From Coralloluteibacterium stylophorae (GTDB lineage: Bacteria > Pseudomonadota > Gammaproteobacteria > Xanthomonadales > Xanthomonadaceae), in the NCBI RefSeq assembly GCF_018122625.2, contig NZ_JAGQFT020000009.1, forward strand, positions 1 to 64,000: a DNA stretch of 64,000 nucleotides, given 5' to 3'. Below the pieces are notes generated by a model that was not told the DNA's origin, ran no database searches, and was given only the letters and a program-made list of their open reading frames with translations. Positions 53,877 to 63,172 of this stretch are shown here, piece by piece (the stretch's first letter is position 1; every line of letters begins with the position of its first letter). Position numbers and translations under genes: made by a program.

Positions 53877-54363
53877 AGCCGATCTCGTGGCAGTGGCGCG
53901 CGCGGCGCCAGGCATCCAGCGACCAGGCACCCGGCCCGAGCAGGGCGACGGCGAGCAGGGCGCCGGTCCACAGCAGCGGGTACTCGATGCCGCCGTGCAT
54001 CCAGAACCAGCCGCCATGCAGGTTGAGGAGCACGGTCACGGCGAGGAAGGCGGCGCCGAGCAGCGCCGCGCGCCGCGTCCACAGTCCGAGGGCGACGCAG
54101 GCGCCGGCGCCGGTCTGGACCAGGGCCAGCAGCAGTGGCATCGGCGCGGTATGCAGCAGGCCGAAGCCCTGCAGCTCCTGCGCGAAGCCGGCGAGCCCGG
54201 GACCGCCGAACCAGCCGAGCAGCTTGCCCAGTCCGTGCGGCAGCAGCAGCGCCCCGGCCAGGCCGCGCAGCACCAGCAGGCCGGCCGGCTGCGCCAGCGC
54301 GGGTCGCGGCCTGGCGCCGGCGGACGCGTCCCGCGGGAGGTCGTGGTGCGGATGTGCGGCCAT
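53860..54363 (-). CDS. DoxX-family membrane protein
   Basis: A 167-aa four-helix membrane protein of the DoxX/DoxD-like group (LLVLRGLAGALLLPHGLGKL is the family start). The cytoplasmic N-terminus is His-rich (MAAHPHHDLP), and the final segment reads WRRARHCHEIGYGLFD. DoxX proteins associate with oxidoreductases and thiol or quinone metabolism. It lies 14 bp after the AraC gene and overlaps the amidohydrolase start by 17 bp, so it belongs to the same operon. Confidence 0.82.
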   Translation of the reverse strand: MAAHPHHDLPRDASAGARPRPALAQPAGLLVLRGLAGALLLPHGLGKLLGWFGGPGLAGFAQELQGFGLLHTAPMPLLLALVQTGAGACVALGLWTRRAALLGAAFLAVTVLLNLHGGWFWMHGGIEYPLLWTGALLAVALLGPGAWSLDAWRRARHCHEIGYGLFD

Positions 54364-54377
54364 GTCGATGTCTTCCG

Positions 54378-54923
54378 TTACGACGCCGCGCGCGGCGGTG
54401 CGGGAACCAGTGGTGGGGCATCCGGGGGACGCGAGGACGCACTGTCGGCGTTCGCCCCGCCCCCAGGCTTGTATGCGCTTGCCGACCGCCGCGCCGGCCG
54501 GCGGCGTTTCAGGCACATGCGTCGGTAGTCGCGCGGCGTCATGCCGGCCAGGCGCCGGAAGCTGCGGGTGAAGTGGCTCTGGTCGAAGAACCCCAGCTCC
54601 AGCGCGATCGCCGCCACGCTGCGTGCGGGGTCGGCGAGCATCGGCATGGCCCATTCGATGCGCCGGCGCAGCACGTAGCGCATCGGGCTCTCGCCGGTGC
54701 TCTGGCGAAACCGGCGCGCGAAATGGAAGCGGCTCATGCGTGCCACCGCGGCGAGTTCGGGCAGGCCCATCGCGTCGCCGAGATGGCCGTCGATGTAGGC
54801 GAGCACCCGCGCCAGCGCCGCACCCGCCAGCCCGGGACGTCGCGCCGGCGCGCCGCCGCCGTCCGCTTCCGGCGCAGCGTCGGAACGGACGTCCACGTCC
54901 AGCGCAACCGGCGACTGCTCCAT
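54378..54923 (-). CDS. Short AraC-family regulator (copy 1)
   Basis: A 181-aa AraC/XylS-type DNA-binding protein with only the twin helix-turn-helix domain (about 45-145). The recognition segments are MSRFHFARRFRQSTGESPMR and ALELGFFDQSHFTRSFRRL. There is no sensory domain, and the C-terminal 35 residues are basic and Pro/Ala-rich. The start at 54923 has a good GGAGG seven bases ahead. It is the first gene of the AraC-DoxX-amidohydrolase-MFS operon, probably autoregulating it. A closely related copy is at 56922-57407. Confidence 0.85.
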   Translation of the reverse strand: MEQSPVALDVDVRSDAAPEADGGGAPARRPGLAGAALARVLAYIDGHLGDAMGLPELAAVARMSRFHFARRFRQSTGESPMRYVLRRRIEWAMPMLADPARSVAAIALELGFFDQSHFTRSFRRLAGMTPRDYRRMCLKRRRPARRSASAYKPGGGANADSASSRPPDAPPLVPAPPRAAS

Positions 54924-55131
54924 CGCGACCTCCATCACGGCACTGCGGGCGGCAGGCCGGCTGCCGAGGTCGCCCGACCGCGCGCACGCGTGGCGGCTCG
55001 GTCCAGGACGAACACCGCGCTGCGCCGGGTGTTGCGCGGCATGCGCCTTCCCCCGCGACCGGCGGGCGGTGGCGTAGCCGAGCGGCGATCGGCGGTGCGC
55101 AGGCACCCCGGCTCCGACGCCCGCACGCCAC

Positions 55132-55785
55132 TCAGCCTGCGGCGGCCGGCACCGGCGTATTCAGCAGCTGCTGCTCCCACAGATAGGCGATGCCGCTGCC
55201 GGCGGCGTGCTGCTTGATCATCTCGGTCAGCGCGATCGCCGTCTCCTGTCGTGCCCAGTCGCGCTGCCATTCGGCCGCGACCGCCAGCCACGTCATCATG
55301 TTGGCGCCGGCGCGGACCATGCGCTGGATCGCGACCTCGTGCGCCTCGACCGAAACGGCACCCGAGGCATCGGTGACGGCGGTGACATCCCAGCCCTCTC
55401 CCAGCGCCTGGATCACCGGCATCGCAACGCAGATCTCGGTCCACAGCCCGGCGATGACCAGCTGCTTGCGGCCGGTCGCCTTGACGACATCGACGACGGC
55501 CGGGTCTTCCCAGGTGTTGATGAACGTGCGGTCGATCACCTCCTGGTCCGGAAACACGTCGGTGATCTGCGGAAAGATCAGGCCACCGCGCTCCGCGATC
55601 ACGCTGGTCAGGATGGTGGGGACGCCGAACGCCTTGGCGGCCTTAGCCAGCGCCGTCGCGTTGTTCACCACCATCTGCGGCTCGTGGCTGTTGAGGTTGG
55701 CGAGCTGGTAGGGCTGGTGGTCGATCAGGACGAGGACGGAATCCTCGGGACGGAGCAGGGAATCGAGGCCGTTACGGAAGGTCAT
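55132..55785 (-). CDS. YcaC-like isochorismatase-family hydrolase
   Basis: A 217-aa cysteine hydrolase of the isochorismatase fold (YcaC subgroup). The catalytic Asp22 is in LIDHQ and the nucleophile Cys119 in LWTEICVAMP. NTWEDPAVVDVVKATGRKQL is characteristic of the subgroup, whose physiological substrates are mostly unknown. The ATG at 55785 is divergent from a LysR gene, separated by 155 bp. This layout (hydrolase plus divergent LysR) suggests that the regulator controls it. Confidence 0.88.
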   Translation of the reverse strand: MTFRNGLDSLLRPEDSVLVLIDHQPYQLANLNSHEPQMVVNNATALAKAAKAFGVPTILTSVIAERGGLIFPQITDVFPDQEVIDRTFINTWEDPAVVDVVKATGRKQLVIAGLWTEICVAMPVIQALGEGWDVTAVTDASGAVSVEAHEVAIQRMVRAGANMMTWLAVAAEWQRDWARQETAIALTEMIKQHAAGSGIAYLWEQQLLNTPVPAAAG

Positions 55786-55940
55786 GGATGCGTCCTATGC
55801 TGGCGTTTGCGGGAGGATCGATCGCCGGCCGGCTCGCAGCGGAGCCGGCGCCGGACCGAGCACAGACGGTGACAGCCGGGTGCGCGGTCCGGTAGCGCCG
55901 TCCGGGGCCGAGCTGTGTCGCAGAACGGGGAACGCACGAC

Positions 55941-56837
55941 GTGGACATCGAGGAACTGCGGACGTTCGTGGAAGTGGCCGATGCCGGAGGGGTCTCGCCC
56001 GCGGCGCGCCGTCTCGGCGTCTCCAAGTCCATCGTCAGCCGGCGGCTGGCCCGGCTCGAGACGGAACTCGGCGTCCAGCTCCTCGCGCGCACGACCCGCG
56101 GCTCCGGGGTGACCGAAGCCGGGACGGTGTTCCGCGACCACGCCGCCCGCGCCTGCGCCGAGATCGACCAGGCCAGGGAGACGATCCTGCCCGGGGGCGA
56201 GCTGTGCGGTCGTCTGCGGATCGCCGCGCCGCACTCGTTCGGACCCAGCCACTTCGCGCCCGTGTTCGCCGAGATGGCACGGCGCCACCCGCAGCTCCAC
56301 ATCCACACCCACTACAGCGACCGCCACGTCGATCTGGTCGCGGAAGGCTTCGACTGCGCGATCCGGGTCGGCTATCTCGAGGATTCGAATCTGCTGGCGC
56401 GCTGCGTCGGGCCGATCCGCGGCGTCCTGGTCGCCAGCCCGGCCTACATCGAGGCGCACGGGGCGCCGGGGACGCCGGAGGACCTCGCCGGCCACCAGGC
56501 CCTCATGCAGGGCACCGAGGCGTGGCGCTTCGTGGACGGCGAGCGGGTCGTCACGGTGCACCCGCAGGGCCGCTTCAAGGCCGACAACGGCCTCGCCCTG
56601 GTCGCCGCGGCGGTGGCGGGACTCGGTATCGCCTGGCTCCCCGACAGCCTGGTCCGTGAGCACCTGGCTTCGGGCGCGCTCGTTCCGGTCATGACGTGCC
56701 ATCCGCCGCCCTCGGCGGGCATCTACGTGGTGCGTCCACCCAGCCCGCACCCGGTGCGGAAGGTCAGCGTCCTGACCGACCTGCTGCTCGAATGCTTCGC
56801 GGAGGTGCCGGAGCTGGCAGCCGCCTCCGGACGCTGA
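55941..56837 (+). CDS. LysR-family regulator divergent from the YcaC-like gene
   Basis: A 298-aa LysR-type regulator. The N-terminal winged helix-turn-helix (residues 1-60: MDIEELRTFVEVADAGGVSPAARRLGVSKS) and an effector-binding periplasmic-binding-protein-like domain (about 90-290) are complete. It starts at GTG (55941-55943). It is closest to the CrgA/LeuO-like D-type group that senses small aromatics, but the effector is unknown. Its divergent promoter with the YcaC-like gene is where it likely binds. Confidence 0.88.
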   Translation: MDIEELRTFVEVADAGGVSPAARRLGVSKSIVSRRLARLETELGVQLLARTTRGSGVTEAGTVFRDHAARACAEIDQARETILPGGELCGRLRIAAPHSFGPSHFAPVFAEMARRHPQLHIHTHYSDRHVDLVAEGFDCAIRVGYLEDSNLLARCVGPIRGVLVASPAYIEAHGAPGTPEDLAGHQALMQGTEAWRFVDGERVVTVHPQGRFKADNGLALVAAAVAGLGIAWLPDSLVREHLASGALVPVMTCHPPPSAGIYVVRPPSPHPVRKVSVLTDLLLECFAEVPELAAASGR

Positions 56838-56921
56838 AGACCCCGCGCGCCGAGACCCGTGGCTGGATGCTGCGACCTGCAGCGCGTGCCGGTGCCGCCC
56901 GCAGTCGCGACGCCGCGACCC

Positions 56922-57407
56922 TCAGCCCCCGGCCCCCTCTGCCGACCGCGCGCCCGGCGCCGGATACCGGCGACGGTAGTCGCGCGGCGCCATGCCGACC
57001 AGGCGCCGGAAGCTGCGGGTGAAGTGGCTCTGGTCGAAGAACCCCAGTTCCAGCGCGATCGCCGCCACGCTGCGCGCGGAGTCGGCGAGCATCGGCATGG
57101 CGCATTCGATGCGCCGCCGCATCACGTACTGCATCGGGCTCTCGCCGGTGCTCTGGCGAAACCGGCGGGCGAAGTGGAAGCGGCTCATGCAGGCCGCCGC
57201 GGCGAGCTCGGCCAGCGTGACCGGGCCGCCCAGATGCATGTCGACATGCCGCAGCACGCGCTCGAGCGCGGCGCGACCGAGCCCCGGGGCCGGGCCCGGA
57301 ACCGGCGCGGCGGCCGGCGCGATGGACGCCGCGGCCCGGGTGCCGGACGACGGGAGCCACGCAGGCGGGAGGACGGGTCGCGCGGACGGGACGGTGGCGC
57401 TGTACAT
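56922..57407 (-). CDS. Short AraC-family regulator (copy 2)
   Basis: A 161-aa paralogue of the regulator at 54378-54923. The DNA-binding domains share nearly all residues (e.g. RFHFARRFRQSTGESPM; ALELGFFDQSHFTRSFRRL), and the DNA is also nearly identical over roughly 250 bp. The N-terminal 45 residues differ. It stands alone, ending 85 bp past the LysR gene and with no operon downstream. It probably arose by a recent duplication. Recombination between the two direct repeats would delete the YcaC and LysR genes. Confidence 0.82.
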   Translation of the reverse strand: MYSATVPSARPVLPPAWLPSSGTRAAASIAPAAAPVPGPAPGLGRAALERVLRHVDMHLGGPVTLAELAAAACMSRFHFARRFRQSTGESPMQYVMRRRIECAMPMLADSARSVAAIALELGFFDQSHFTRSFRRLVGMAPRDYRRRYPAPGARSAEGAGG

Positions 57408-57554
57408 GGCAGGTTCCCCGGCTGGGCGAGCTGCGCTGAGGCCGGAACAGGTCGGCCTCGGCGACCGCGGGGGCGGCCGGACGACGCACTCGGGACGGGT
57501 TCCATGCTCGGGCGAAGGCCTGCGGCCACGACACCCCGATTCGCGCAGGTCGCA

Positions 57555-57634
57555 GATCCCCCGTTCGGGGGATCACAGGACGTTCACGCCGCAGCGCGGG
57601 CGGCCGCGCGCGCTGTCTTCACCCTTCCGGGTGA
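57555..57634 (+). promoter_or_regulatory. Two perfect inverted repeats upstream of the kinase/regulator operon
   Basis: GATCCCCC-GTTC-GGGGGATC (57555-57574) and TCACCC-TTCC-GGGTGA (57619-57634) lie in the 291-bp gap before the kinase gene, the second about 65 bp before its ATG. Either could be an operator or an RNA hairpin. A weak TATCTA (57657-57662) may be the -10. Nothing else is evident in 57408-57698. Confidence 0.4.
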
Positions 57635-57698
57635 TTCGCGGGCAGGCCCGGTGGCCTATCTAGACCCGCTGCATCGCGCAGCGAGGACCCGCGATCCC

Positions 57699-58622
57699 AT
57701 GACTGCGCCAGCACGAGGCATCGACGAAGGCGGACGTCCGTGCGGCCGCCGCGCGCGGGCGGCCGTCGCGGGCGCGCACACCGCAGCGCCGGAGCGCTGG
57801 CCGCTCCCGGTGCTGGCGCTCGCCGCCGCCGGCAACTGGATGCCGCGCGCCTCGGCCGCGGCGGGCGACGCCGGCGCGCGCTGGCTGGGCCTGCTCGCCC
57901 TGCTGGCGCTGGCCCTGCCCTGGCTCGCGCTGGCGCTGCGCGAACACCTGCGCACCCGCCGCCGGCGCCATCGACATGGCCAGGAGGCCGAGCGCGAGCG
58001 CGCGGCGCGGGCGCTCCACGACGCGCTGCTGCAGGACATCCAGGGCGTGCTGCTCGGCATCCAGGCCGCGGCCGACCGCATCCCGGCCGACGACCCGCTG
58101 CGCCGGCGCCTGGAGCAGGCCCTGGACCGCGCCGAGGAGGTCCTGGTGGCCAGCCGCGACCGCGCCCGCCAGCTGCTCCGCACGCAGGCGGCGGCGTCGG
58201 GCCTGGTCGCCGGGCTGGTGGCCGTGGGCGAGGAGCTGGCCCAGGACGGCGCGGTGCGCTTCCGGCATGCGGCCCGCGGCCGGGCGCGGGCGCTGGAGCC
58301 GGCGGTCCGCGACGCCTGCCTGCGCATCGGCCGCGACGCCCTGATCGCCGCCTTCCAGCGCAGCGACGGCCGCACGGTGCGGCTGCGCGTCGAGCACGCG
58401 CCCGAGGCGCTGCGGGTGCGCGTGCGTGCCGGCGCGGTGGCCGCCGACGCACTTGCCGGGTTGCGCGCGGACGCGGATCGTATCGGCGCCGAGGTCGCGG
58501 TCGAGCCGCAGCCGGACGGCGGCGCGGAGGTCGTGCTGCGCGTCGCGGCAGCGCGCGCCTACGCGCCACGGCGCGCGCGCTGGCGCTGGCCGTGGCGGCG
58601 ACGAGGAGGCGAAGGACCATGA
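57699..58622 (+). CDS. Degenerate NarX-type histidine kinase (pseudokinase)
   Basis: A 307-aa membrane protein with helices near 35-48 and 61-81 and a dimerisation domain RAARALHDALLQDIQGVLLG (101-120) carrying the phospho-accepting His107, as in HisKA_3 sensors. The ATP-binding domain is eroded. The N-box Asn is Ala217 (GRDALIAAFQ). The G1 box DxGxG is replaced by RAGAVAAD. The glycine-rich G2 is replaced by GLRADADRIG. ATP binding is therefore unlikely, although the fold may remain. Its stop overlaps the response regulator start (ATGA), so the two are translationally coupled. Confidence 0.8.
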   Translation: MTAPARGIDEGGRPCGRRARAAVAGAHTAAPERWPLPVLALAAAGNWMPRASAAAGDAGARWLGLLALLALALPWLALALREHLRTRRRRHRHGQEAERERAARALHDALLQDIQGVLLGIQAAADRIPADDPLRRRLEQALDRAEEVLVASRDRARQLLRTQAAASGLVAGLVAVGEELAQDGAVRFRHAARGRARALEPAVRDACLRIGRDALIAAFQRSDGRTVRLRVEHAPEALRVRVRAGAVAADALAGLRADADRIGAEVAVEPQPDGGAEVVLRVAAARAYAPRRARWRWPWRRRGGEGP

Positions 58623-59242
58623 ATTCCCCGATCCGGATCCTGGCGGTCGACGACCACCCGATGCTGCGCGAGGGCCTGGCGGCAGTCATCGACGGCCAGC
58701 CCGACATGCGGCTGGTGGCCGAGGCCGGCGACGGCCGCGAGGCGCTGGTGCAGTACGCCGCGCATCGGCCCGACGTGACCCTGATGGACCTGCAGATGCC
58801 GCAGATGGGCGGCATCGAGGCCATCGCCGCGATCCGCGCGCTCGACGCCGCCGCGCGCATCGTGGTGCTGACCACCTACCGCGGCGACGTGCAGGCCCTG
58901 CGTGCGGTCAAGGCCGGCGCCTCCGGCTACCTGCTCAAGAGCATGCTGCGCCGGGAGCTGGTCGAGACCATCCGCCAGGTCCACGCCGGGCGTCGCCGGA
59001 TCCCGCCGGAGATCGCCACCGAGATCGCCGAGCACGCCGGCGACGACGCGCTGACCGCGCGCGAGGTCGAGGTCCTGCGCCGGGTCGCGACCGGCAACGC
59101 CAACAAGGCCATCGCCGTGCAGCTGGCGATCTCCGAGGAGACGGTCAAGGCGCACATGAAGCACATCCTCTCCAAGCTCGCCGCACGCGACCGCACCCAC
59201 GCGGTCACCATCGCGCTCAAGCGCGGGATCTTCGAGGTCTGA
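58619..59242 (+). CDS. NarL/LuxR-family response regulator
   Basis: A 207-aa regulator with an intact receiver: acidic pair D11-D12, phospho-acceptor Asp57 (LMDLQMP), Thr85/86 (LTTY) and Lys107 (LLKS). The C-terminal LuxR-type HTH follows (about 142-200, LTAREVEVLRRVATGNANKA). GAAGGACC before the ATG is a good ribosome-binding site. It overlaps the degenerate kinase gene by four bases. Because that kinase is unlikely to phosphorylate it by itself, another kinase or a small phosphodonor may activate it. Confidence 0.92.
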   Translation: MNSPIRILAVDDHPMLREGLAAVIDGQPDMRLVAEAGDGREALVQYAAHRPDVTLMDLQMPQMGGIEAIAAIRALDAAARIVVLTTYRGDVQALRAVKAGASGYLLKSMLRRELVETIRQVHAGRRRIPPEIATEIAEHAGDDALTAREVEVLRRVATGNANKAIAVQLAISEETVKAHMKHILSKLAARDRTHAVTIALKRGIFEV

Positions 59243-59286
59243 GCGCGGCGCGCCGCTGCTCCCGGTCGCTCCCGTTCCGCCCCGCC

Positions 59287-60231
59287 ATGGACGCCCTGCA
59301 GGCCCTCCTCGCCAGCTACGGCCTGACCGTGGTGTTCCTGTGGGTGCTGGCCGACCAGGGCGGACTGCCGCTGCCGTCCTACCCGATGATCGTGGTCGCC
59401 GCCGCGCTCGCGACCGATGCCGGCCAGCCGCTGTGGCCGATCGTCCTCGCCGCCGTGCTCGCCGCGCTGCTGGCCGATGGCGCCTGGTACTTCGGCGGCC
59501 GCCGCTTCGGCGCACGCCTGCTGCGGCTGATGTGCCGGGTCTCGCTGTCGCCGGAATCCTGCGTGCTGACCACGCGCGGCGTGTACGCGCGCTACGGCGC
59601 GCCGGCGCTGGTGATCGCCAAGTTCGTGCCGGGCCTGGCCGCGGTGGGCACCACCCTGGCCGGCGACAGCGGCACGCGGCTGCCGCGCTTCCTGCTGTTC
59701 GACGCGCTCGGCGCGCTGCTGTGGGCCGGCCTCGCGGTGGCGCTGGGCGCGCTGTTCCACGAGGCGGTGCGCGAGGTGCTGCTGCGGATCGAGGAGCTCG
59801 GCCGCTGGGGCGTCGTCGTGCTCGCCGCCACGGTGGCCGGCTTCCTCGCGGTGAAGTGGATCCGGCGGCGCTGGTTCCTGCGCCAGCTCAGGATGGCGCG
59901 GATCAGCAGCGAGGAGCTCAACCGCCTGCTCGCCGCCGATCCGCCGCCGGTGGTCCTGGACGTGCGTCCGGCCGCCGCGCGCGCGGCCAGCGGCTGGATC
60001 CCGGGCGCGGTGTTCGCGGCCACCGTCGAGGACGCCCGCACCCACGTGGCCGAGGAGGTGGTGGTCTATTGCGACTGCCCAGACGAGGCCTCGGCCGCGC
60101 TGCTCGCGCAGGCGCTGCGGCGGGCGGGTTTCCGCCGCGTGCGGCCGCTCAACGGCGGCTTCGCCGGCTGGGCCGCGGCGGGCTACCGGGTGGCGCGCGA
60201 GGCCGCCGGCCCGCTCACTCCGGAGCGATGA
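59287..60231 (+). CDS. DedA-family membrane protein fused to a rhodanese domain
   Basis: A 314-aa fusion. The N-terminal DedA (SNARE-associated, VTT-like) domain has about five membrane segments and the FVPGLAAVGTTLAGDSG signature (113-129). The C-terminal rhodanese domain (about 203-300) has the active-site loop YCDCPDEAS (261-269), with Cys262 or Cys264 as the likely catalytic cysteine. DedA proteins are lipid scramblases or membrane-potential-related. Such fusions occur in Xanthomonadaceae, so sulfur transfer at the membrane may be involved. The gene converges with and overlaps the LysR gene by 17 bp. Confidence 0.88.
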   Translation: MDALQALLASYGLTVVFLWVLADQGGLPLPSYPMIVVAAALATDAGQPLWPIVLAAVLAALLADGAWYFGGRRFGARLLRLMCRVSLSPESCVLTTRGVYARYGAPALVIAKFVPGLAAVGTTLAGDSGTRLPRFLLFDALGALLWAGLAVALGALFHEAVREVLLRIEELGRWGVVVLAATVAGFLAVKWIRRRWFLRQLRMARISSEELNRLLAADPPPVVLDVRPAAARAASGWIPGAVFAATVEDARTHVAEEVVVYCDCPDEASAALLAQALRRAGFRRVRPLNGGFAGWAAAGYRVAREAAGPLTPER

Positions 60232-61126
60232 GCCGCGCCAGCGTCCCCGCCGCGCGCATGCGCGCGCGCCACCAGGCCAGCGCCTGGCCCTCCTCGCCGC
60301 TGCGCCAGGCGAGCCAGGCGGTCTCGGCGGGCTTGGGTTCGGCGACCTCGCGCTCGACCAGCCGCCCGGCCTCGATCTCCGGCCGCGCCAGGTGCTCGGG
60401 CAGGAAGCCGAAGCCCAGGCCCTCGACCTGCAGGCGCAGCTTGCTGCGCATGCCCGGCACGGTCAGCACGTCCTGGCCGAAGGCGAGACCGACGGTGCGC
60501 GGCAGCAGCCGGCGCGCCGAATCGGCCACCGCCACCGCACGGAAGCGCGCCAGCACGCCGCGCTCCAGCGGCATCGGTGCGACCGCCAGCGGATGCGTCG
60601 GCGCCACCGCGAACACCCAATCGATGCGTCCCATCGCCTCGGCGACGTAGCCGCCGCCCGAAGGCCCTTCGCCGACCGCGCCGACCAGCAGGTCGACGCG
60701 GCGGTCGAGCAGCGCCTCCCAGGTCCCCGACACCGCCTCCTGGGCGATGCGCAGGCGGGTGCGGTCGGCGATTGCATAGAACGCGGCGATGTCGGCGCGC
60801 AGGGCGGCGACGTCGAGCATGGAGTCCATGCCGATGGCGAATTCCGTCTCCCAGCCGGAGGCGACGCGACGCACGCGGTGCTCGAGGTCCTGCGCGGCCT
60901 TGAGCACGTAGCGGCCCTCGCGCAGCAGTTCCTGCCCGGCCGCGGTCAGCGCCACCCGCGGCCCCTGGCGCTCGAACACCTGCACGCCCAGGTCCTCCTC
61001 CAGCCGACCGACGAGGTAGGAGATGGTCGAGGGCACCTTGTGCAGCTCGCGCCCGGCGGCGGCGAAGGAGCCGCGGCGGTCGATGGCGTCGACCACCTGC
61101 AGGGCATCCAGGCTGATCCGCATCAT
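60215..61126 (-). CDS. LysR-family regulator divergent from the pirin gene
   Basis: A 303-aa LysR-type regulator with an N-terminal HTH (MMRISLDALQVVDAIDRRGS) and a complete effector domain. Two adjacent start codons (61126 and 61123) are possible; the first is used. It diverges from pirin and doxX with a 145-bp intergenic region, and such LysR-pirin-DoxX trios are frequent in proteobacteria. A role in the response to quinone or oxidative stress is inferred from the neighbours. Its last 17 bp overlap the convergent DedA-rhodanese gene. Confidence 0.9.
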   Translation of the reverse strand: MMRISLDALQVVDAIDRRGSFAAAGRELHKVPSTISYLVGRLEEDLGVQVFERQGPRVALTAAGQELLREGRYVLKAAQDLEHRVRRVASGWETEFAIGMDSMLDVAALRADIAAFYAIADRTRLRIAQEAVSGTWEALLDRRVDLLVGAVGEGPSGGGYVAEAMGRIDWVFAVAPTHPLAVAPMPLERGVLARFRAVAVADSARRLLPRTVGLAFGQDVLTVPGMRSKLRLQVEGLGFGFLPEHLARPEIEAGRLVEREVAEPKPAETAWLAWRSGEEGQALAWWRARMRAAGTLARLIAPE

Positions 61127-61271
61127 TCGAAATTCTCGATCATTGGAGGCAAGAACCTTCGCTTCCGGAGCGGCGGGGCAAGGCGGATAGTGCGCTCCAT
61201 CGGGATTCGGCGCCACGGCGGCGGTCGGGTCCGATCATCGAAACCATCGCATATCCAACCAGGAGATCGCC

Positions 61272-61982
<711 letters not shown>

Positions 61983-62010
61983 GTCCGTCCAACTTCGAGG
62001 AGTCACGATC

Positions 62011-62412
62011 ATGAGACATGTCCATACCGCCACCTATCCCGTCGGCCGTGCGCTGCTCGGGCTGCTGTTCCTCGTGTCCGGGCTCGGCAAGATCGCCGGC
62101 TTCGACGCGGTCGCCGGCTGGATGGCCGCGGCCGGCCTGCCGGTCGCGCCGGCGCTGCTGGTGGCGACCATCGCGCTGGAGACGGTCGCCGGCGCGATGC
62201 TGGTGCTGGGCGTGCGCCCGCGCTGGGCGGCCGCGGCGCTGGCCGTGTTCCTGGTGCCGACCACGCTGCTGTTCCACGCCTTCTGGAACGCCGGGGCCGA
62301 GAGCTACCAGACCGAGCTGACCAGCTTCCTCAAGAACGCGGCGATCCTCGGCGGCATGCTGCTGGTGCTGCGCCAGGAGGCGACGCGGACGGCCCCGGCG
62401 AAGGCCGGCTGA
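62011..62412 (+). CDS. DoxX-family membrane protein
   Basis: A 133-aa DoxX protein with four membrane helices. LLGLLFLVSGLGKIAGFDA is the family start, and LKNAAILGGMLLVLRQ closes the fourth helix. GAGGAGTCACGATC provides the ribosome-binding site for the ATG at 62011. It is co-transcribed with pirin. The other DoxX gene in this window (53860-54363) belongs to a different operon and subfamily. Confidence 0.88.
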   Translation: MRHVHTATYPVGRALLGLLFLVSGLGKIAGFDAVAGWMAAAGLPVAPALLVATIALETVAGAMLVLGVRPRWAAAALAVFLVPTTLLFHAFWNAGAESYQTELTSFLKNAAILGGMLLVLRQEATRTAPAKAG

Positions 62413-62476
62413 GGCAGCGCCGTCGCCCGCGGCACGCGGCGGCGTGCCGCGGAGTCGTTCCGGCAGTGGCCCCCGC

Positions 62477-63172
62477 TCAGCCCAGGTGCGCGCGCAGGAA
62501 GGCGTCGGTGCGCGCATTGGCCAGCGTCGCCGCCGCCGCGTCGTAGTGCGCGCCGCCGTTGCGGGCGAAGGCATGGCGGCAGCCGGGGTAGGTGTGGACC
62601 TCCACGTCGGCGCGGCCGGCCAGCGCCGCCACGATCGCCGCGCGCGCCGGCGGCGGGATGAACTCGTCGGCCTCCGCCAGGTGCATCAGCAGCGGCGCGC
62701 GGATGCCGTCGGCCTCGTCGAGGCGGGCTTCGGTCCCGCCGCCGTAGTAGGCGACCGCGGCGTCGACCGGGATGCGCGCGGCGGCGAGGAAGGTCATCAG
62801 TCCGCCCAGGCAGAAGCCCATGACGCCGACCCTGCCGCCCGCGCCCAGCAGCGTCCGCGCATGCGCGACGGTGGCCGCGATGTCGGCCACGCCCGCATCG
62901 AAGTCGAACGCGCGGTAGTAGCCCAGCGCACGCTGCCAGTCCGCCTCGTCGAGGTGCGAGAGTTCGATGCCCGGCGCGAGGCGCCAGAACAGGTCCGGGC
63001 ACAGCGCGAGGAAGCCCTCGTCGGCCAGGCGCGCGCAGGTTTCACGCAGATCGTCGTTGATGCCGAAGATCTCCTGGACCACCACGATGGCGGCGCGCGG
63101 CCGCCCCCCGGGCTGCGCCAGCCAGGCGCCGAAGGCGCCGTCGGCGCCGGCGATGCGGATCATCGAGCCCAT
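62477..63172 (-). CDS. Dienelactone hydrolase family protein
   Basis: A 231-aa cytoplasmic alpha/beta hydrolase of the dienelactone hydrolase family. The cysteine nucleophile is Cys121 in MGFCLGGL, with the acid in AEADEFIP and the His in CRHAF near residue 205. VVQEIFGIND (31-40) is characteristic. The start is at the first of two ATGs (63172; the alternative is 63163). No chlorocatechol genes are nearby, so it is likely a general carboxymethylenebutenolidase-like enzyme. Confidence 0.9.
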   Translation of the reverse strand: MGSMIRIAGADGAFGAWLAQPGGRPRAAIVVVQEIFGINDDLRETCARLADEGFLALCPDLFWRLAPGIELSHLDEADWQRALGYYRAFDFDAGVADIAATVAHARTLLGAGGRVGVMGFCLGGLMTFLAAARIPVDAAVAYYGGGTEARLDEADGIRAPLLMHLAEADEFIPPPARAAIVAALAGRADVEVHTYPGCRHAFARNGGAHYDAAAATLANARTDAFLRAHLG

